From: an uncultured Dermabacter sp.
GTDB lineage: Bacteria > Actinomycetota > Actinomycetes > Actinomycetales > Dermabacteraceae
Assembly: GCA_947252755.1 (NCBI GenBank)
Contig: CAMXWV010000002.1
Location: 186,001-250,000 of the forward strand
Direction: 5' to 3'
Length of the DNA: 64,000 nt
Part shown: piece after piece, positions 35,547-44,407 of the stretch
How positions within the stretch are numbered: position 1 is the stretch's first letter
Layout of the letters: each line of letters starts with the position of its first letter
The notes under the pieces: generated by a model
The model's input: the letters and a program-made list of their open reading frames with translations, nothing else
Databases searched by the model: none
Told to the model about the DNA's origin: nothing
Position numbers and translations under genes: made by a program

Positions 35547-37004
35547 ATGGACCTGCACAAGCGAAGCTTCCGACGCCGCACCATTCCCGCCCCGGATGGC
35601 CACTCGTGGCCGCACGTGGTGATCATCGGCGGCGGCTTCGCCGGTGCAAACGCAGTGCTCGGCCTGAAGAACGCGCGAGTTCGGGTCACCCTCATCGACC
35701 GCAACGTGTACAAGACGTTCCAGCCGCTGCTGTACCAGGTGGCCACCGCCGGCCTGAACCCGGGCGATGTCACCATGTTCCTGCGCGGCCTGCAGCTGAA
35801 GATCCCCAATATGCGCTTCCGCCAGGGGCAGGTCCGTTCGATCAACACGGACGAACAGGTGGTGACCCTTCACGACCACCAGAAGATCAGCTACGACTAC
35901 CTGGTGCTCGCCAACGGCGCCGCCACGAACTTCTTCGGCACGCCCGGCGCGGAGGAGTTCGCCATGCCGATGTACACCCGTTCGCAGGCGATTGCGATCC
36001 GCGACCGGGTGTTTGCGGAGCTTGAGCGGGCCTCGCAGATCAGCGAAACCGGCACGAATGACAAGCTGCACGTGTCCGTTGTGGGCGGCGGCCCCACGGG
36101 GGTGGAGATCGCCGGTGCGCTCGCGGACTTCCGCCAGCAGGAGCTGGACGTGCTGTACCCGGAGATGGACCCGGGCACGCTGCAGATCCGGCTGATCCAG
36201 CGCAGTGACCGCTTGATCAAGGACTTCAATGAGCACCTGCAGGACTATGCGGTGGACGAGCTGGACAAGCGCGGGGTACAGCTGCTGACCGGGCGCGGTG
36301 TGAAGTCCGTGGGGTATGACTCGGTCACCCTGGTGGATGACACGGTCATCGAATCGGATATCACCATCTGGGCTGCTGGAGTGGGCGCGGATGCCGAGGT
36401 TGCTGAGTGGGGTGTTCCGCAGCGCAAGAACGGCCGTGTGGCGATTCAGGACAACCTCATGGTGGAGGGCTTCACGAACGTGTTTGCTGCGGGCGATGTG
36501 GCAGCGCAGGAAGCGGAACAGCCGATGCTCGCCCAGCCTGCGATCCAGGCCGGCGCGCACGTGGCGCGGGTCATCACGGCCCTGGTGGAGGGCCGCTCGG
36601 GCGATCTGCCGTTCACGTACCGCGATTTGGGCACGATGGCCACGATCGGTCGACGCGCCGCGATCGCCCAGATGCCGGTCAAGGGAATGCCGGATCTCAC
36701 CGGGTCGATCGGCTGGTTCTCCTGGCTGGTGGTGCACGTGGCGAAGCTGCTCGGTGCGCGCAATCGCCGCGCTGTGTCGATGAACCTCATCTCGCTCTAC
36801 GCGGGTATGGGCACGATCTTCAGCCAGCCGAACCCGGTGATCGGCGAAGTGGATTCGAACAAGGCGCGACTGGAGTTCGCTAAGCACTCCACGAGTCGAA
36901 AGTTCGGCTACAGTGCCGGGCAGCCGTTCGTGGTGCGCTCCCGCGAGATCGAAGGCTCAGACACGGACAGCGCGCAGGAGAAGGGATCCGGCTCGAAGGG
37001 CTGA
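35547..37004 (+). CDS. ndh: Type II NADH dehydrogenase (NDH-2)
   Basis: 485 residues from the ATG at 35547, chosen because AAGGAG precedes it by 4-5 bases. FAD-binding Rossmann motif GGGFAG (28-33), NAD-binding motif VVGGGPTGVEIAGAL (178-192), FAD-contact TWAAGV-like piece (IWAAGVGAD) and VFAAGDVA. The C-terminal region holds the amphipathic membrane-contact segment expected for NDH-2. The enzyme passes electrons from NADH to quinone without pumping protons, a usual entry point of the actinobacterial respiratory chain. Single gene, convergent with the Fic-like gene. Confidence 0.92.
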   Translation: MDLHKRSFRRRTIPAPDGHSWPHVVIIGGGFAGANAVLGLKNARVRVTLIDRNVYKTFQPLLYQVATAGLNPGDVTMFLRGLQLKIPNMRFRQGQVRSINTDEQVVTLHDHQKISYDYLVLANGAATNFFGTPGAEEFAMPMYTRSQAIAIRDRVFAELERASQISETGTNDKLHVSVVGGGPTGVEIAGALADFRQQELDVLYPEMDPGTLQIRLIQRSDRLIKDFNEHLQDYAVDELDKRGVQLLTGRGVKSVGYDSVTLVDDTVIESDITIWAAGVGADAEVAEWGVPQRKNGRVAIQDNLMVEGFTNVFAAGDVAAQEAEQPMLAQPAIQAGAHVARVITALVEGRSGDLPFTYRDLGTMATIGRRAAIAQMPVKGMPDLTGSIGWFSWLVVHVAKLLGARNRRAVSMNLISLYAGMGTIFSQPNPVIGEVDSNKARLEFAKHSTSRKFGYSAGQPFVVRSREIEGSDTDSAQEKGSGSKG

Positions 37005-37076
37005 GCGCCGGCGTATACGGGCGGTCGAACTCCCAGCGCGCCCAGACAGATCAGGCGCCCAGCACTATCGGGCGGT

Positions 37077-38201
37077 TCAGGCGGTGGCTGCTTCGCGCTG
37101 CAGGCTCACAGCCAGATCCAGCACGTCCGGTGCGATGAATCGGACTCGGCCGCCGGGCAGACGCTCCGTGCGCAGGATGCCGGCGCCGCGCAGCTCATCG
37201 ATGGCGCCGCGAGCAGACTTCTCGGAGGTGCCGAGCAGGGCTGCGGCATCCCGAACGGTGACCACCGGGTGGCCCACCAGAGCCTCCATCAGGTGAGCGG
37301 TGGCGGAATCGGTCCGAAGGGTTCGCTTGGAACCGGCAGCTCGCCGATGCTCATCGGTGCGGGCACGCCAGTCCCCCAGCAGCTCCTCCATGCGGTCAGT
37401 GGATGCCTCAGTCAGCTTCGCGGCCCGGGTGACCATGTCCGCCATGAACATCAGCCAGGTGCGCAGACCATAACCGGTGGCGCGTTCACGGTCCGCCCGG
37501 TAGTGGTTCTGCGCCTCCTGCAGCCGGTCCGCGTGGCCGATCAGCACACAGGACATCGGCAGTGCCGAACAGCTGGTGACGCCGCGCCGAGCAAGCACGG
37601 TGTGGAACAGGCTGCGGGCGAGCAGTTCTGTCTCAATGCCCGCGGCCGGGTAAGCGCGCACTTCCGCCGACGCAGCCACAGCCTGCAGCAGAGCGCTCGG
37701 GGTGGCGCCGCTGAGATAGGCGCACATCCGCTCCATCCGCTCGCTGCCCCATGCCGCCGAAACCGCCTGTTCCGGGGCGTCCGGCACCACGCTGCGGTAC
37801 ACGGCTTCAATGTGCTCGGGGGACATCCACAGCGGGTGCTCGGCGCTGAGGATCGCGTCGATGCCGGCGCCGATCCGGCCGATCTCCGAATCGCTCAGCC
37901 ACGCGGCTGCGCGCTGGTCAGGGCCATCCTCCGGCATCCCTGCGACCGCGCCCTCGGTCGAGTCATGCACGCCCGGGAACATGCGGGACAGACCCGCCAT
38001 GGCGAATGCTTCGATATGGGTGAGCAGCGGAGAGATGACCTGCAGTTCACCGGGACAGCGTTCCAGGATCATCAGCGCTCGTTCAGCTGCGGCGATACGG
38101 CGCTCATCAGCGGGAGTCAGCTGCTCGAGGAGATCAAGCAGCGAGACCGGATCGGCACATTCAGCCCGGCCCACGGGGCGGTCGGTTATCTCCACGCTCA
38201 T
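37077..38201 (-). CDS. Degenerate Fic-fold protein with winged-helix C-terminus
   Basis: 374 residues. The architecture is that of a Fic protein: N-terminal region that normally holds the inhibitory motif, a helical core, and after it LFHTVLARRGV, LPMSCVLIGHADRLQEAQNHY and GLRTWLMFMADMVTRAAKL, closely like the end of a Fic domain. A winged helix follows (about 310-360: VTVRDAAALLGTSEKSARGA). But where HPFxxGNGRxxR should be (184-196) it reads YPAAGIETELLAR, and the inhibitory (S/T)xxxE(G/N) site reads SRMFPG. AMPylation activity is therefore unlikely; a DNA-binding or scaffold role is possible. AAGGGGAG precedes the ATG. Confidence 0.7.
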   Translation of the reverse strand: MSVEITDRPVGRAECADPVSLLDLLEQLTPADERRIAAAERALMILERCPGELQVISPLLTHIEAFAMAGLSRMFPGVHDSTEGAVAGMPEDGPDQRAAAWLSDSEIGRIGAGIDAILSAEHPLWMSPEHIEAVYRSVVPDAPEQAVSAAWGSERMERMCAYLSGATPSALLQAVAASAEVRAYPAAGIETELLARSLFHTVLARRGVTSCSALPMSCVLIGHADRLQEAQNHYRADRERATGYGLRTWLMFMADMVTRAAKLTEASTDRMEELLGDWRARTDEHRRAAGSKRTLRTDSATAHLMEALVGHPVVTVRDAAALLGTSEKSARGAIDELRGAGILRTERLPGGRVRFIAPDVLDLAVSLQREAATA

Positions 38202-38465
38202 CGTGCTGTGTCTCCCCTTGTTCTGATCACCCCGGCCCTATCCGGGAGCGTCGCCTCCACATGCGCGCAGGGACCAAGCACGATCCCATCCAGGAGAAGA
38301 CGGGGCGATTAATCCCACCGCCTGCCTTCGCCGGGTGTGCTCACCTGCAGCACGCAGAAGAAGTCCCGTCACGCTACCGCCCCGACCTGCAAAGTTGCTG
38401 ACCGGACGGTAGATGTGTTGGATTGGGCGGTCTATGGAGCGAAATCAGGGCGTACGCGGAGCTCT

Positions 38466-39974
38466 TCAGGCGCGAGTCAGGCTCCGCACATAGTCACGGA
38501 GCTGATCGAGCTGGTCCCGCGGCTCGAACCCGGCGGCGCGCACCTTGTCCAGCCGGAACGCTGACTGCGCGGGCCGCGCCGCAACATCATCCTTGCCGGC
38601 GAAGAACTCGGCCGTGCTGGTAGCGCTGACCCTCTCCGGGTCCGCTCCCGCCGCTGCAAAGACCTCACGGGCCACCCGATACCAGCTCACGGGTTCGCCC
38701 GCGCTGGAGATGTTGTACACACCCGGTTCCGCGTTCTGTGCGAGCAGGTGGTCGATCGCACCGGCGATGTCCGCGGTGAAGCTGAGCCGTCCCACCTGGT
38801 CATCCACCACTGCTGGGTTGATGCCGCGCGCGGCAAGGGAGGCCATGGTGCGCACGAAGTTCGCGCCGTCCCCCACCACCCAGGAGGTGCGCAGAATGTA
38901 GTGGCGCGGAACGGATGCTGCAGCAAGGTCCCCGGCTGCTTTGGACTGCCCGTACACTCCGAGCGGGCTGAGCGGCTCCTCTTCGGTGTGTTCGGCGGCG
39001 GTGCCGTCGAACACGTAGTCCGTGGAGACGTGGACAAGGGCAGCACCGTGACGGGAGGCGGCGCGGGCAAGCCCGGCGACTCCCTGGGCGTTCACCGCCC
39101 ATGCCTGCACGCGTCCCTCAGTCGTTTCCGCCTTGTCCACTGCGGTGAAGGCCGCCGCGTTGACGATGGCGGCATAGGGGGCGAAGTCGAACGCGTTGAG
39201 GCTGGCCGGACTGCCGATGTCCAGCTGATCACGGCTCACAAAGTCCACATCATCCCGGTGCGCCCACAGCTGTTGAAGCGCCCGGCCCAGCTGGCCGTTC
39301 GCCCCGGTCACCAGGATCCGTTCGGCTCGCGATCCGCTGAGGGCCGAGTCGGCCGCGCTCGAGGTGCTGGAAACACTCGAGGCACTGAAGGCGACGGGGG
39401 CACCGGCGCGATCGGTGCCGGTGCGCATAGGCGTAACCTCCGCAAGGCGGGGGTGCGCCAGGTCCTTCGCGCTCAGCTCCGCCCGCTCCAGCGGAATCGG
39501 CCACGGGATCGCCACAGTCTCATCAGCAAGGTTGAGGAAGGTGTAGCTGCTCTGTGCCTGTTCTGACCAGTGATCGTTGACCAGGTAGGTGTACACCGCG
39601 GGCGCGTCGATGGTCTGGAAGGAGTTGCCCACACCGGAGGGCACATAGATCGCCACCTCCGGAGTGATCTCCTCCCAGTGGACCGCGCCGAAGGAGTCCC
39701 CTTCGCGCAGGTCCACCCATGCGCCGAACACTCGGCCTTCAGCTACGGAGATGTACTTGTCCCACGGTTCGGCGTGGATGCCGCGGGTGACGCCCACTGC
39801 CTGGTTGTAGGAGATGTTGTTCTGAACCGGGCCGAAGTCCGGCAGTCCGGCCGCGATCATCTTCTCGCGCTGCCAGTTCTCCTTGAACCAGCCGCGCGCA
39901 TCACCGTGCACCGGAAGGTCCACCACCAGCAGGCCGGGGATCGGAGTGGTGCGGATGTTCAACTGTTTCACCAT
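38466..39974 (-). CDS. rmlCD: Bifunctional dTDP-4-keto-rhamnose 3,5-epimerase / reductase (RmlC-RmlD fusion)
   Basis: 502 residues. Residues 1-190 are an RmlC cupin (VHGDARGWFKENWQREKM, NISYNQAVGVTRGIHAEPWDKYI with the catalytic His). Then comes an RmlD short-chain dehydrogenase from about 215: GANGQLGRALQQ for NADPH, VHVSTDYVFDGT and the catalytic YGQSK. Together they turn dTDP-4-keto-6-deoxyglucose into dTDP-L-rhamnose, needed for the arabinogalactan linker or wall and capsular sugars. Such fusions occur in actinobacteria. Last gene of the rml group, 10 bases after rmlB. Confidence 0.93.
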   Translation of the reverse strand: MVKQLNIRTTPIPGLLVVDLPVHGDARGWFKENWQREKMIAAGLPDFGPVQNNISYNQAVGVTRGIHAEPWDKYISVAEGRVFGAWVDLREGDSFGAVHWEEITPEVAIYVPSGVGNSFQTIDAPAVYTYLVNDHWSEQAQSSYTFLNLADETVAIPWPIPLERAELSAKDLAHPRLAEVTPMRTGTDRAGAPVAFSASSVSSTSSAADSALSGSRAERILVTGANGQLGRALQQLWAHRDDVDFVSRDQLDIGSPASLNAFDFAPYAAIVNAAAFTAVDKAETTEGRVQAWAVNAQGVAGLARAASRHGAALVHVSTDYVFDGTAAEHTEEEPLSPLGVYGQSKAAGDLAAASVPRHYILRTSWVVGDGANFVRTMASLAARGINPAVVDDQVGRLSFTADIAGAIDHLLAQNAEPGVYNISSAGEPVSWYRVAREVFAAAGADPERVSATSTAEFFAGKDDVAARPAQSAFRLDKVRAAGFEPRDQLDQLRDYVRSLTRA

Positions 39975-39984
39975 CGGATCGGCC

Positions 39985-41001
39985 TCACTGACCGGTCTTC
40001 GCGTACTTCGCTTCGGTCTCCGCCTTTGCGGCGCGCCACCAGTCCTCGTTCTCCCGATACCACTGAATGGTGTCCTTCAGACCGGCTTCGAAGTCCTGGT
40101 AGCGGGGCTGCCAGCCGAGCTCATCCCGCAGCCGGGACCAGTCGATGGCGTAGCGGAGATCATGCCCGGGGCGATCGTTCACATGATCGTAGTCATCGGT
40201 GCTGCGGCCCATGGCGGCCAGGATCAGCTCCACCACTTCCTTATTGTTCTTCTCGCCATCGGCGCCGATCAGGTAGGTTTCGCCGATCTCTCCCTTATCC
40301 AGGATGGTCAGCACCGCGGAGGAGTGGTCATCGGCGTGGATCCAGTCCCGCACGTTCAGGCCGGCGCCGTAAAGGCGGGGGCGAACCCCGTCGATCAGGT
40401 TCGTGATCTGGCGGGGAATGAACTTCTCGATGTGCTGGCGGGGACCGTAGTTGTTCGAGCAGTTGGAGATGGTGGCGCGCACGCCGAACGAGCGGACCCA
40501 GGCCCGCACCAGCAGGTCCGAGCCAGCCTTGGTGGACGAGTACGGGCTGGACGGATTGTAGGGCGTGGTGGGCGTGAAGCGATCCGGCACATCCAGTTCA
40601 AGATCCCCGTACACCTCATCGGTGGAGATGTGGTGGAAGCGCAGGTCGTGCTTGCGCGCGGCCTCGAGCAGCACATAGGTGCCGATGATGTTCGTGTGAA
40701 GGAACGGCTCAGGGTTCTCCAGCGAATTGTCATTGTGGGACTCTGCCGCGTAGTGGACGATCGCGTCCGTCTCCGAGTTCAGCTCGCTGGTGAGCTGCTC
40801 CACGAGGTCCGCGTCGGCAATATCGCCTTCCACCAAGCGCACTCGATCCTCAGGCAGGCCCTCCAGGTTCGCCCGGCTGCCAGCGTAGGTGAGCTTGTCC
40901 AGCACGATGACGGAATCATCTGTGTTCGCGATGACATAGTGGACGAAGTTCGAGCCGATGAAGCCAGCGCCGCCGGTGACGAGCAGAGTTCGAGTAGTCA
41001 T
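39985..41001 (-). CDS. rmlB: dTDP-glucose 4,6-dehydratase
   Basis: 338 residues from the ATG at 41001; an in-frame ATG three codons upstream and one at 41037 are less well supported by spacing. NAD-binding GGAGFIGSN near the start, HYAAESHNDNS, STDEVYGDL and the catalytic YSSTKAG are all present. It converts the dTDP-glucose made by RmlA into the 4-keto-6-deoxy sugar used by the fusion protein encoded just downstream. Confidence 0.95.
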   Translation of the reverse strand: MTTRTLLVTGGAGFIGSNFVHYVIANTDDSVIVLDKLTYAGSRANLEGLPEDRVRLVEGDIADADLVEQLTSELNSETDAIVHYAAESHNDNSLENPEPFLHTNIIGTYVLLEAARKHDLRFHHISTDEVYGDLELDVPDRFTPTTPYNPSSPYSSTKAGSDLLVRAWVRSFGVRATISNCSNNYGPRQHIEKFIPRQITNLIDGVRPRLYGAGLNVRDWIHADDHSSAVLTILDKGEIGETYLIGADGEKNNKEVVELILAAMGRSTDDYDHVNDRPGHDLRYAIDWSRLRDELGWQPRYQDFEAGLKDTIQWYRENEDWWRAAKAETEAKYAKTGQ

Positions 41002-41112
41002 GGCTCCCATGCTTCCACACCTGGAGGGCGTGAACATAGACGAATCAGGTGATCTTCACCCGCGCCGGGATGCCGGTGAGCGGACGCTTCAGCGCTCAGG
41101 CTGAACGAGGCG

Positions 41113-41985
41113 TCAGGAGTCCCCGCGCTCCAGCACGCCCAGCAGATAGGCGCCGTACCCGGACTTCAGCAGCGGCTCAGCACGTTCACGCAGCTCCTCG
41201 TCCGTGAGCAGACCCATCCGCCACGCCACTTCCTCCGGGGAGCCGATCGACAGGCCCTGGCGCTTCTGCACCGTCTGGATGAAGTCCGCTGCGGCAGCAA
41301 GGTCATCGAAGGTGCCGGTGTCCAGCCACGCGGTGCCGCGGGTCAGCACCTCCACCTGTAGCGTGCCGTCCTCCAGATAGGTGCGGTTGAGATCGGTGAT
41401 CTCCAGCTCCCCGCGGGCCGAGGGCTTCAGCTCCTTGGCCCGCTCCACCACGGTCTCGTCATAGAAGTAGAGGCCGGGTACGGCAAGGTTTGACTTCGGC
41501 TTCGCCGGCTTCTCCTCCAGGGAGAGGGCGCGGCCGTCCTCCCCCATCTCCACCACGCCGTACGCGGTGGCATCCCGCACCCAGTAGCCGAACACGGCGG
41601 CGCCTTCCACATCCGTGTAGCGGCGCAGCTGAGTGCCCATGCCCTGCCCGTAGAACAGGTTGTCCCCCAGCACCAGAGCGGCCTTCTGCCCGTCCAGGAA
41701 CTCTTCGCCGAGCACAAACGCCTGTGCGAGACCGTCCGGGGACGGCTGCGTCACATACTCCAAGCGGATGCCGAAGCGGGAGCCGTCACCGAGCACTCGC
41801 TGAAAGGCTGCTTGGTCGTGCGGGGTGGTGATGATGAGGATCTCGCTGATGCCCGCGAGCAGCAGCGTGCTCAGCGGGTAGTAGATCATCGGCTTGTCAT
41901 ACACCGGCATGAGCTGTTTGGAGACGCCGATCGTCAGGGGGTGCAGTCGTGAACCCGTACCACCGGCCAGGATGATTCCACGCAT
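41113..41985 (-). CDS. rmlA: Glucose-1-phosphate thymidylyltransferase
   Basis: 290 residues. N-terminal nucleotide-binding motif GGTGSRLHPLT (8-18), then SKQLMPVYDKPMIYYPLS, VLGDNLFYGQG and LEEKPAKPKSN, the full RmlA signature. It starts the dTDP-rhamnose pathway by joining dTTP and glucose-1-phosphate. First of the three rml genes, all in the same direction. The gap to rmlB is 111 bases, in which no clear terminator is seen. Confidence 0.95.
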   Translation of the reverse strand: MRGIILAGGTGSRLHPLTIGVSKQLMPVYDKPMIYYPLSTLLLAGISEILIITTPHDQAAFQRVLGDGSRFGIRLEYVTQPSPDGLAQAFVLGEEFLDGQKAALVLGDNLFYGQGMGTQLRRYTDVEGAAVFGYWVRDATAYGVVEMGEDGRALSLEEKPAKPKSNLAVPGLYFYDETVVERAKELKPSARGELEITDLNRTYLEDGTLQVEVLTRGTAWLDTGTFDDLAAAADFIQTVQKRQGLSIGSPEEVAWRMGLLTDEELRERAEPLLKSGYGAYLLGVLERGDS

Positions 41986-42097
41986 ACTGAAAGCCTATCG
42001 CGGGCGCAGCGAGAACGCGTCGGCGCCACGGAGGCTGCGGGGTTTCCTCACGCAGCCGGCGAGGGCTTCTCCACTGCCTCAGCCCCGCTCACTGCTC

Positions 42098-42739
42098 TCA
42101 GTCCTGTTCGCGAAGCTTCGGCATGACCAGGCGGAGGAAAAGGCCCAGGTCCTCATCGAAGCTGCCGTCCCGGGAGAGGTTCTCGCGCAGGAACACCGCC
42201 ATCCACAGGTAGAGCAGGGTGCGCGCTGCCCACGCCGGGTCCGCTGTTTCCAGGAAGAAGCCCTGGTCCTTCATGTGCTGGAAGTACTCGGTGAGCATTC
42301 CCACCACTTCGTTCTCCATATCGAACAGGATCTCCCTACCCGGATGGTCAGGATTCACTGCTTCGGAGCGGAGAACCGAGATCAGAACCGCCTCCACATA
42401 CACCTCGGAGTGCCAGGCTTTGATGCCTTCCATGGTGAGGCCATCCCGCATGAAGTTGCTCACGATGCCCATGAAGATCTCACGGGAGCGCATGAGCACC
42501 GCGTTCAGCAGCGCTTCTTTATGCGGGAAGTGGTGGAGCATGCCCGGGTGGGAGATACCCACACGTTCGGAGATGTCCCGCAGGGAGGTTCCCCGGTAGC
42601 CGTAGAGCGCGAACAGCGAAGTTGCTTCAGTGAGGATCAGCTCCCGGGTGGCCTTGCCGCGCGCCTTCGTGAGGTTGACACCGCGTTCGCTGTGCTCGGG
42701 CGCCTTGGCGCCGCTCTCACGATCCCGTTCTTCAGTCAC
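42098..42739 (-). CDS. TetR-family transcriptional regulator
   Basis: 213 residues. An N-terminal HTH at about 38-70 (LFALYGYRGTSLRDISER, GISHPGMLHHFPHKEALL) is typical TetR. The C-terminal ligand domain has no recognisable specificity. It lies 31 bases after asd and before the rml group, so it may be transcribed with the lysine-pathway genes. Its target is not evident. Confidence 0.88.
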   Translation of the reverse strand: MTEERDRESGAKAPEHSERGVNLTKARGKATRELILTEATSLFALYGYRGTSLRDISERVGISHPGMLHHFPHKEALLNAVLMRSREIFMGIVSNFMRDGLTMEGIKAWHSEVYVEAVLISVLRSEAVNPDHPGREILFDMENEVVGMLTEYFQHMKDQGFFLETADPAWAARTLLYLWMAVFLRENLSRDGSFDEDLGLFLRLVMPKLREQD

Positions 42740-42770
42740 CGAGGCCGACTCCCTTCGATCTGCAAGCGGT

Positions 42771-43826
42771 TCAACGAGCCTTCACAACATGCTCAGCGAT
42801 TTCGATGGCGTTGAGAGCCGCGCCCTTGCGGAGATTGTCCGCCACAATGAACAGCACCAGACCCCGGCTGCCGGGAACCGACTGATCCTGCCGCACGCGC
42901 CCAACAAACGTGCCATCCCGTCCTGCGCCGTCGCGCGAGGTGGGAACGTCCATCAGCGTCACCCCGGGGGTGCGCTTCAGGATCTCCACCGCCTCCGCAG
43001 CGGGAAGGTCCTCGCCGAACTCCGCGTGGACCGCGAGCGCGTGCCCGGAGAACACGGGGATGCGCACGCAGGTGCCGGCGACGGCAAGGTCCGGGATGTT
43101 CAGGATCTTGCGGGATTCATCGCGCAGCTTCTGTTCTTCATCCGTCTCGCCCGATCCGTCCTCCACCAGGCTGCCGGCGAGCGGCAGGGCATTGAACGCG
43201 ATCGCCTTGGCGTACACGGCGGGCGCGGTGCCGGCCTCAGGCTGCCCGTTGAGCGCCAGTTCCTCCATGGTGGGCTCAAGGGACCGGACCTGGCCGGCGA
43301 GCTCGGCCACACCAGCCACTCCGGAGCCGGACACGGCCTGGTAGGTGGCGATGCGCAGGCGCTCAAGCCCAGCCTTCTCATGCAGCGCCTTCAGGGCGGG
43401 GATCGCCGCCATGGTGGTGCAGTTCGGGTTGGCGATGATGCCCTTCGGGGAGTTGAGCGCAAGCTCCGCGTTCGCTTCAGACACGATCAGCGGCACCTCA
43501 TCGTCCTTGCGCCAGGCGCTGGAGTTGTCGATGACGATGGCGCCCGCGTCGGCGAACACCGGGGCGAGCCGCTTGGAAGTGGCGCCACCGGCGCTGAACA
43601 GTGCGATGTCTACGCGATTGTCACCGGTGAGGTCTGCGGTTTCGGCATCCTCCACGGTGATCTGCTCGCCGTTCACCTCGATGGTGGAGCCGGCAGAGCG
43701 GGCGGAGGCGAATAGCCGCAGGCGGGAGTAGGGCAGTGTGCGGTCCTCGATCAGCTGCAGCATCACGCGGCCCACCTGGCCGGTGGCGCCCACAACAGCG
43801 ATGACAGGTGCGGTGGCAGTGCTCAT
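42771..43826 (-). CDS. asd: Aspartate-semialdehyde dehydrogenase
   Basis: 351 residues. GATGQVGR (13-20) for NADP, SSAWRKD, catalytic Cys136 in ANPNCTT, and the substrate region RIATYQAVSGSG. It reduces aspartyl phosphate to aspartate semialdehyde, the branch point to lysine/diaminopimelate, threonine and methionine. The ATG overlaps the stop of the ACT-domain gene (ATGA), forming a coupled lysC-ACT-asd operon. Confidence 0.95.
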   Translation of the reverse strand: MSTATAPVIAVVGATGQVGRVMLQLIEDRTLPYSRLRLFASARSAGSTIEVNGEQITVEDAETADLTGDNRVDIALFSAGGATSKRLAPVFADAGAIVIDNSSAWRKDDEVPLIVSEANAELALNSPKGIIANPNCTTMAAIPALKALHEKAGLERLRIATYQAVSGSGVAGVAELAGQVRSLEPTMEELALNGQPEAGTAPAVYAKAIAFNALPLAGSLVEDGSGETDEEQKLRDESRKILNIPDLAVAGTCVRIPVFSGHALAVHAEFGEDLPAAEAVEILKRTPGVTLMDVPTSRDGAGRDGTFVGRVRQDQSVPGSRGLVLFIVADNLRKGAALNAIEIAEHVVKAR

Positions 43827-44365
43827 CGTCCGGTTCCTCCGTACACAACAGCTTCGTCCTTGTCCGAGTCGAGCTCGAACGCGGTGTGGATAGCGCGCAC
43901 TGCCTCATGCAGGCGGTCCACGTCCGTCACCACCGAGATGCGGATTTCGGAGGTGGAGATCATGTCGATGTTGATGCCCGCGTCGGCCAGAGCCCGGAAG
44001 AGCTTCGCGGACACGCCCGGGTTGGACTTCATGCCGGCGCCCACCAGGGACACTTTGCCGATCTGGTCGGAGTAGCGCAGCTCCTGGTAGCCGATCGCGT
44101 CCTTGATCGCGCGCAGTGCTTCGAGCGCGGCCTTCGAGTCCGCCTCGGGGAGGGTGAAGGAGATGGCGACGGTTTCGTCGATCGTGGAGACGTTCTGCAC
44201 GATCATGTCGATGTTGGCGCCGGCGTTGGCCACGGCTTCGAACACCATGGCGGCCTTGCCGGGAACGTCCGGCACCTCCACCAGGGTGATCTTGCCTTCG
44301 CTGGCATCGTGCGCCACCCCGGAGATGATCGGGGCTTCATGGCCGGAGTGGAGGTCGGTGACCAC
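43823..44365 (-). CDS. Aspartokinase regulatory unit (tandem ACT domains, separate gene)
   Basis: 180 residues from a GTG at 44365 with AAGGAG 8 bases upstream. The sequence is exactly the second half of an ordinary aspartokinase: ISGVAHDASEGKITLVEVPD (ACT 1, about 14-75) and IGKVSLVGAGMKSNPGVSAKL (ACT 2, about 102-165). These domains bind lysine or threonine for feedback inhibition. It is in the same reading frame as the kinase unit, 14 codons after that unit's stop. It either works as a separate subunit or the gene was broken by one stop codon; the ribosome binding site favours separate expression. Confidence 0.85.
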   Translation of the reverse strand: MVTDLHSGHEAPIISGVAHDASEGKITLVEVPDVPGKAAMVFEAVANAGANIDMIVQNVSTIDETVAISFTLPEADSKAALEALRAIKDAIGYQELRYSDQIGKVSLVGAGMKSNPGVSAKLFRALADAGINIDMISTSEIRISVVTDVDRLHEAVRAIHTAFELDSDKDEAVVYGGTGR

Positions 44366-44407
44366 GGGAATGTCTCCTTCGAAAGAGAGTGAGCAGGTCA
44401 GGTGGTG

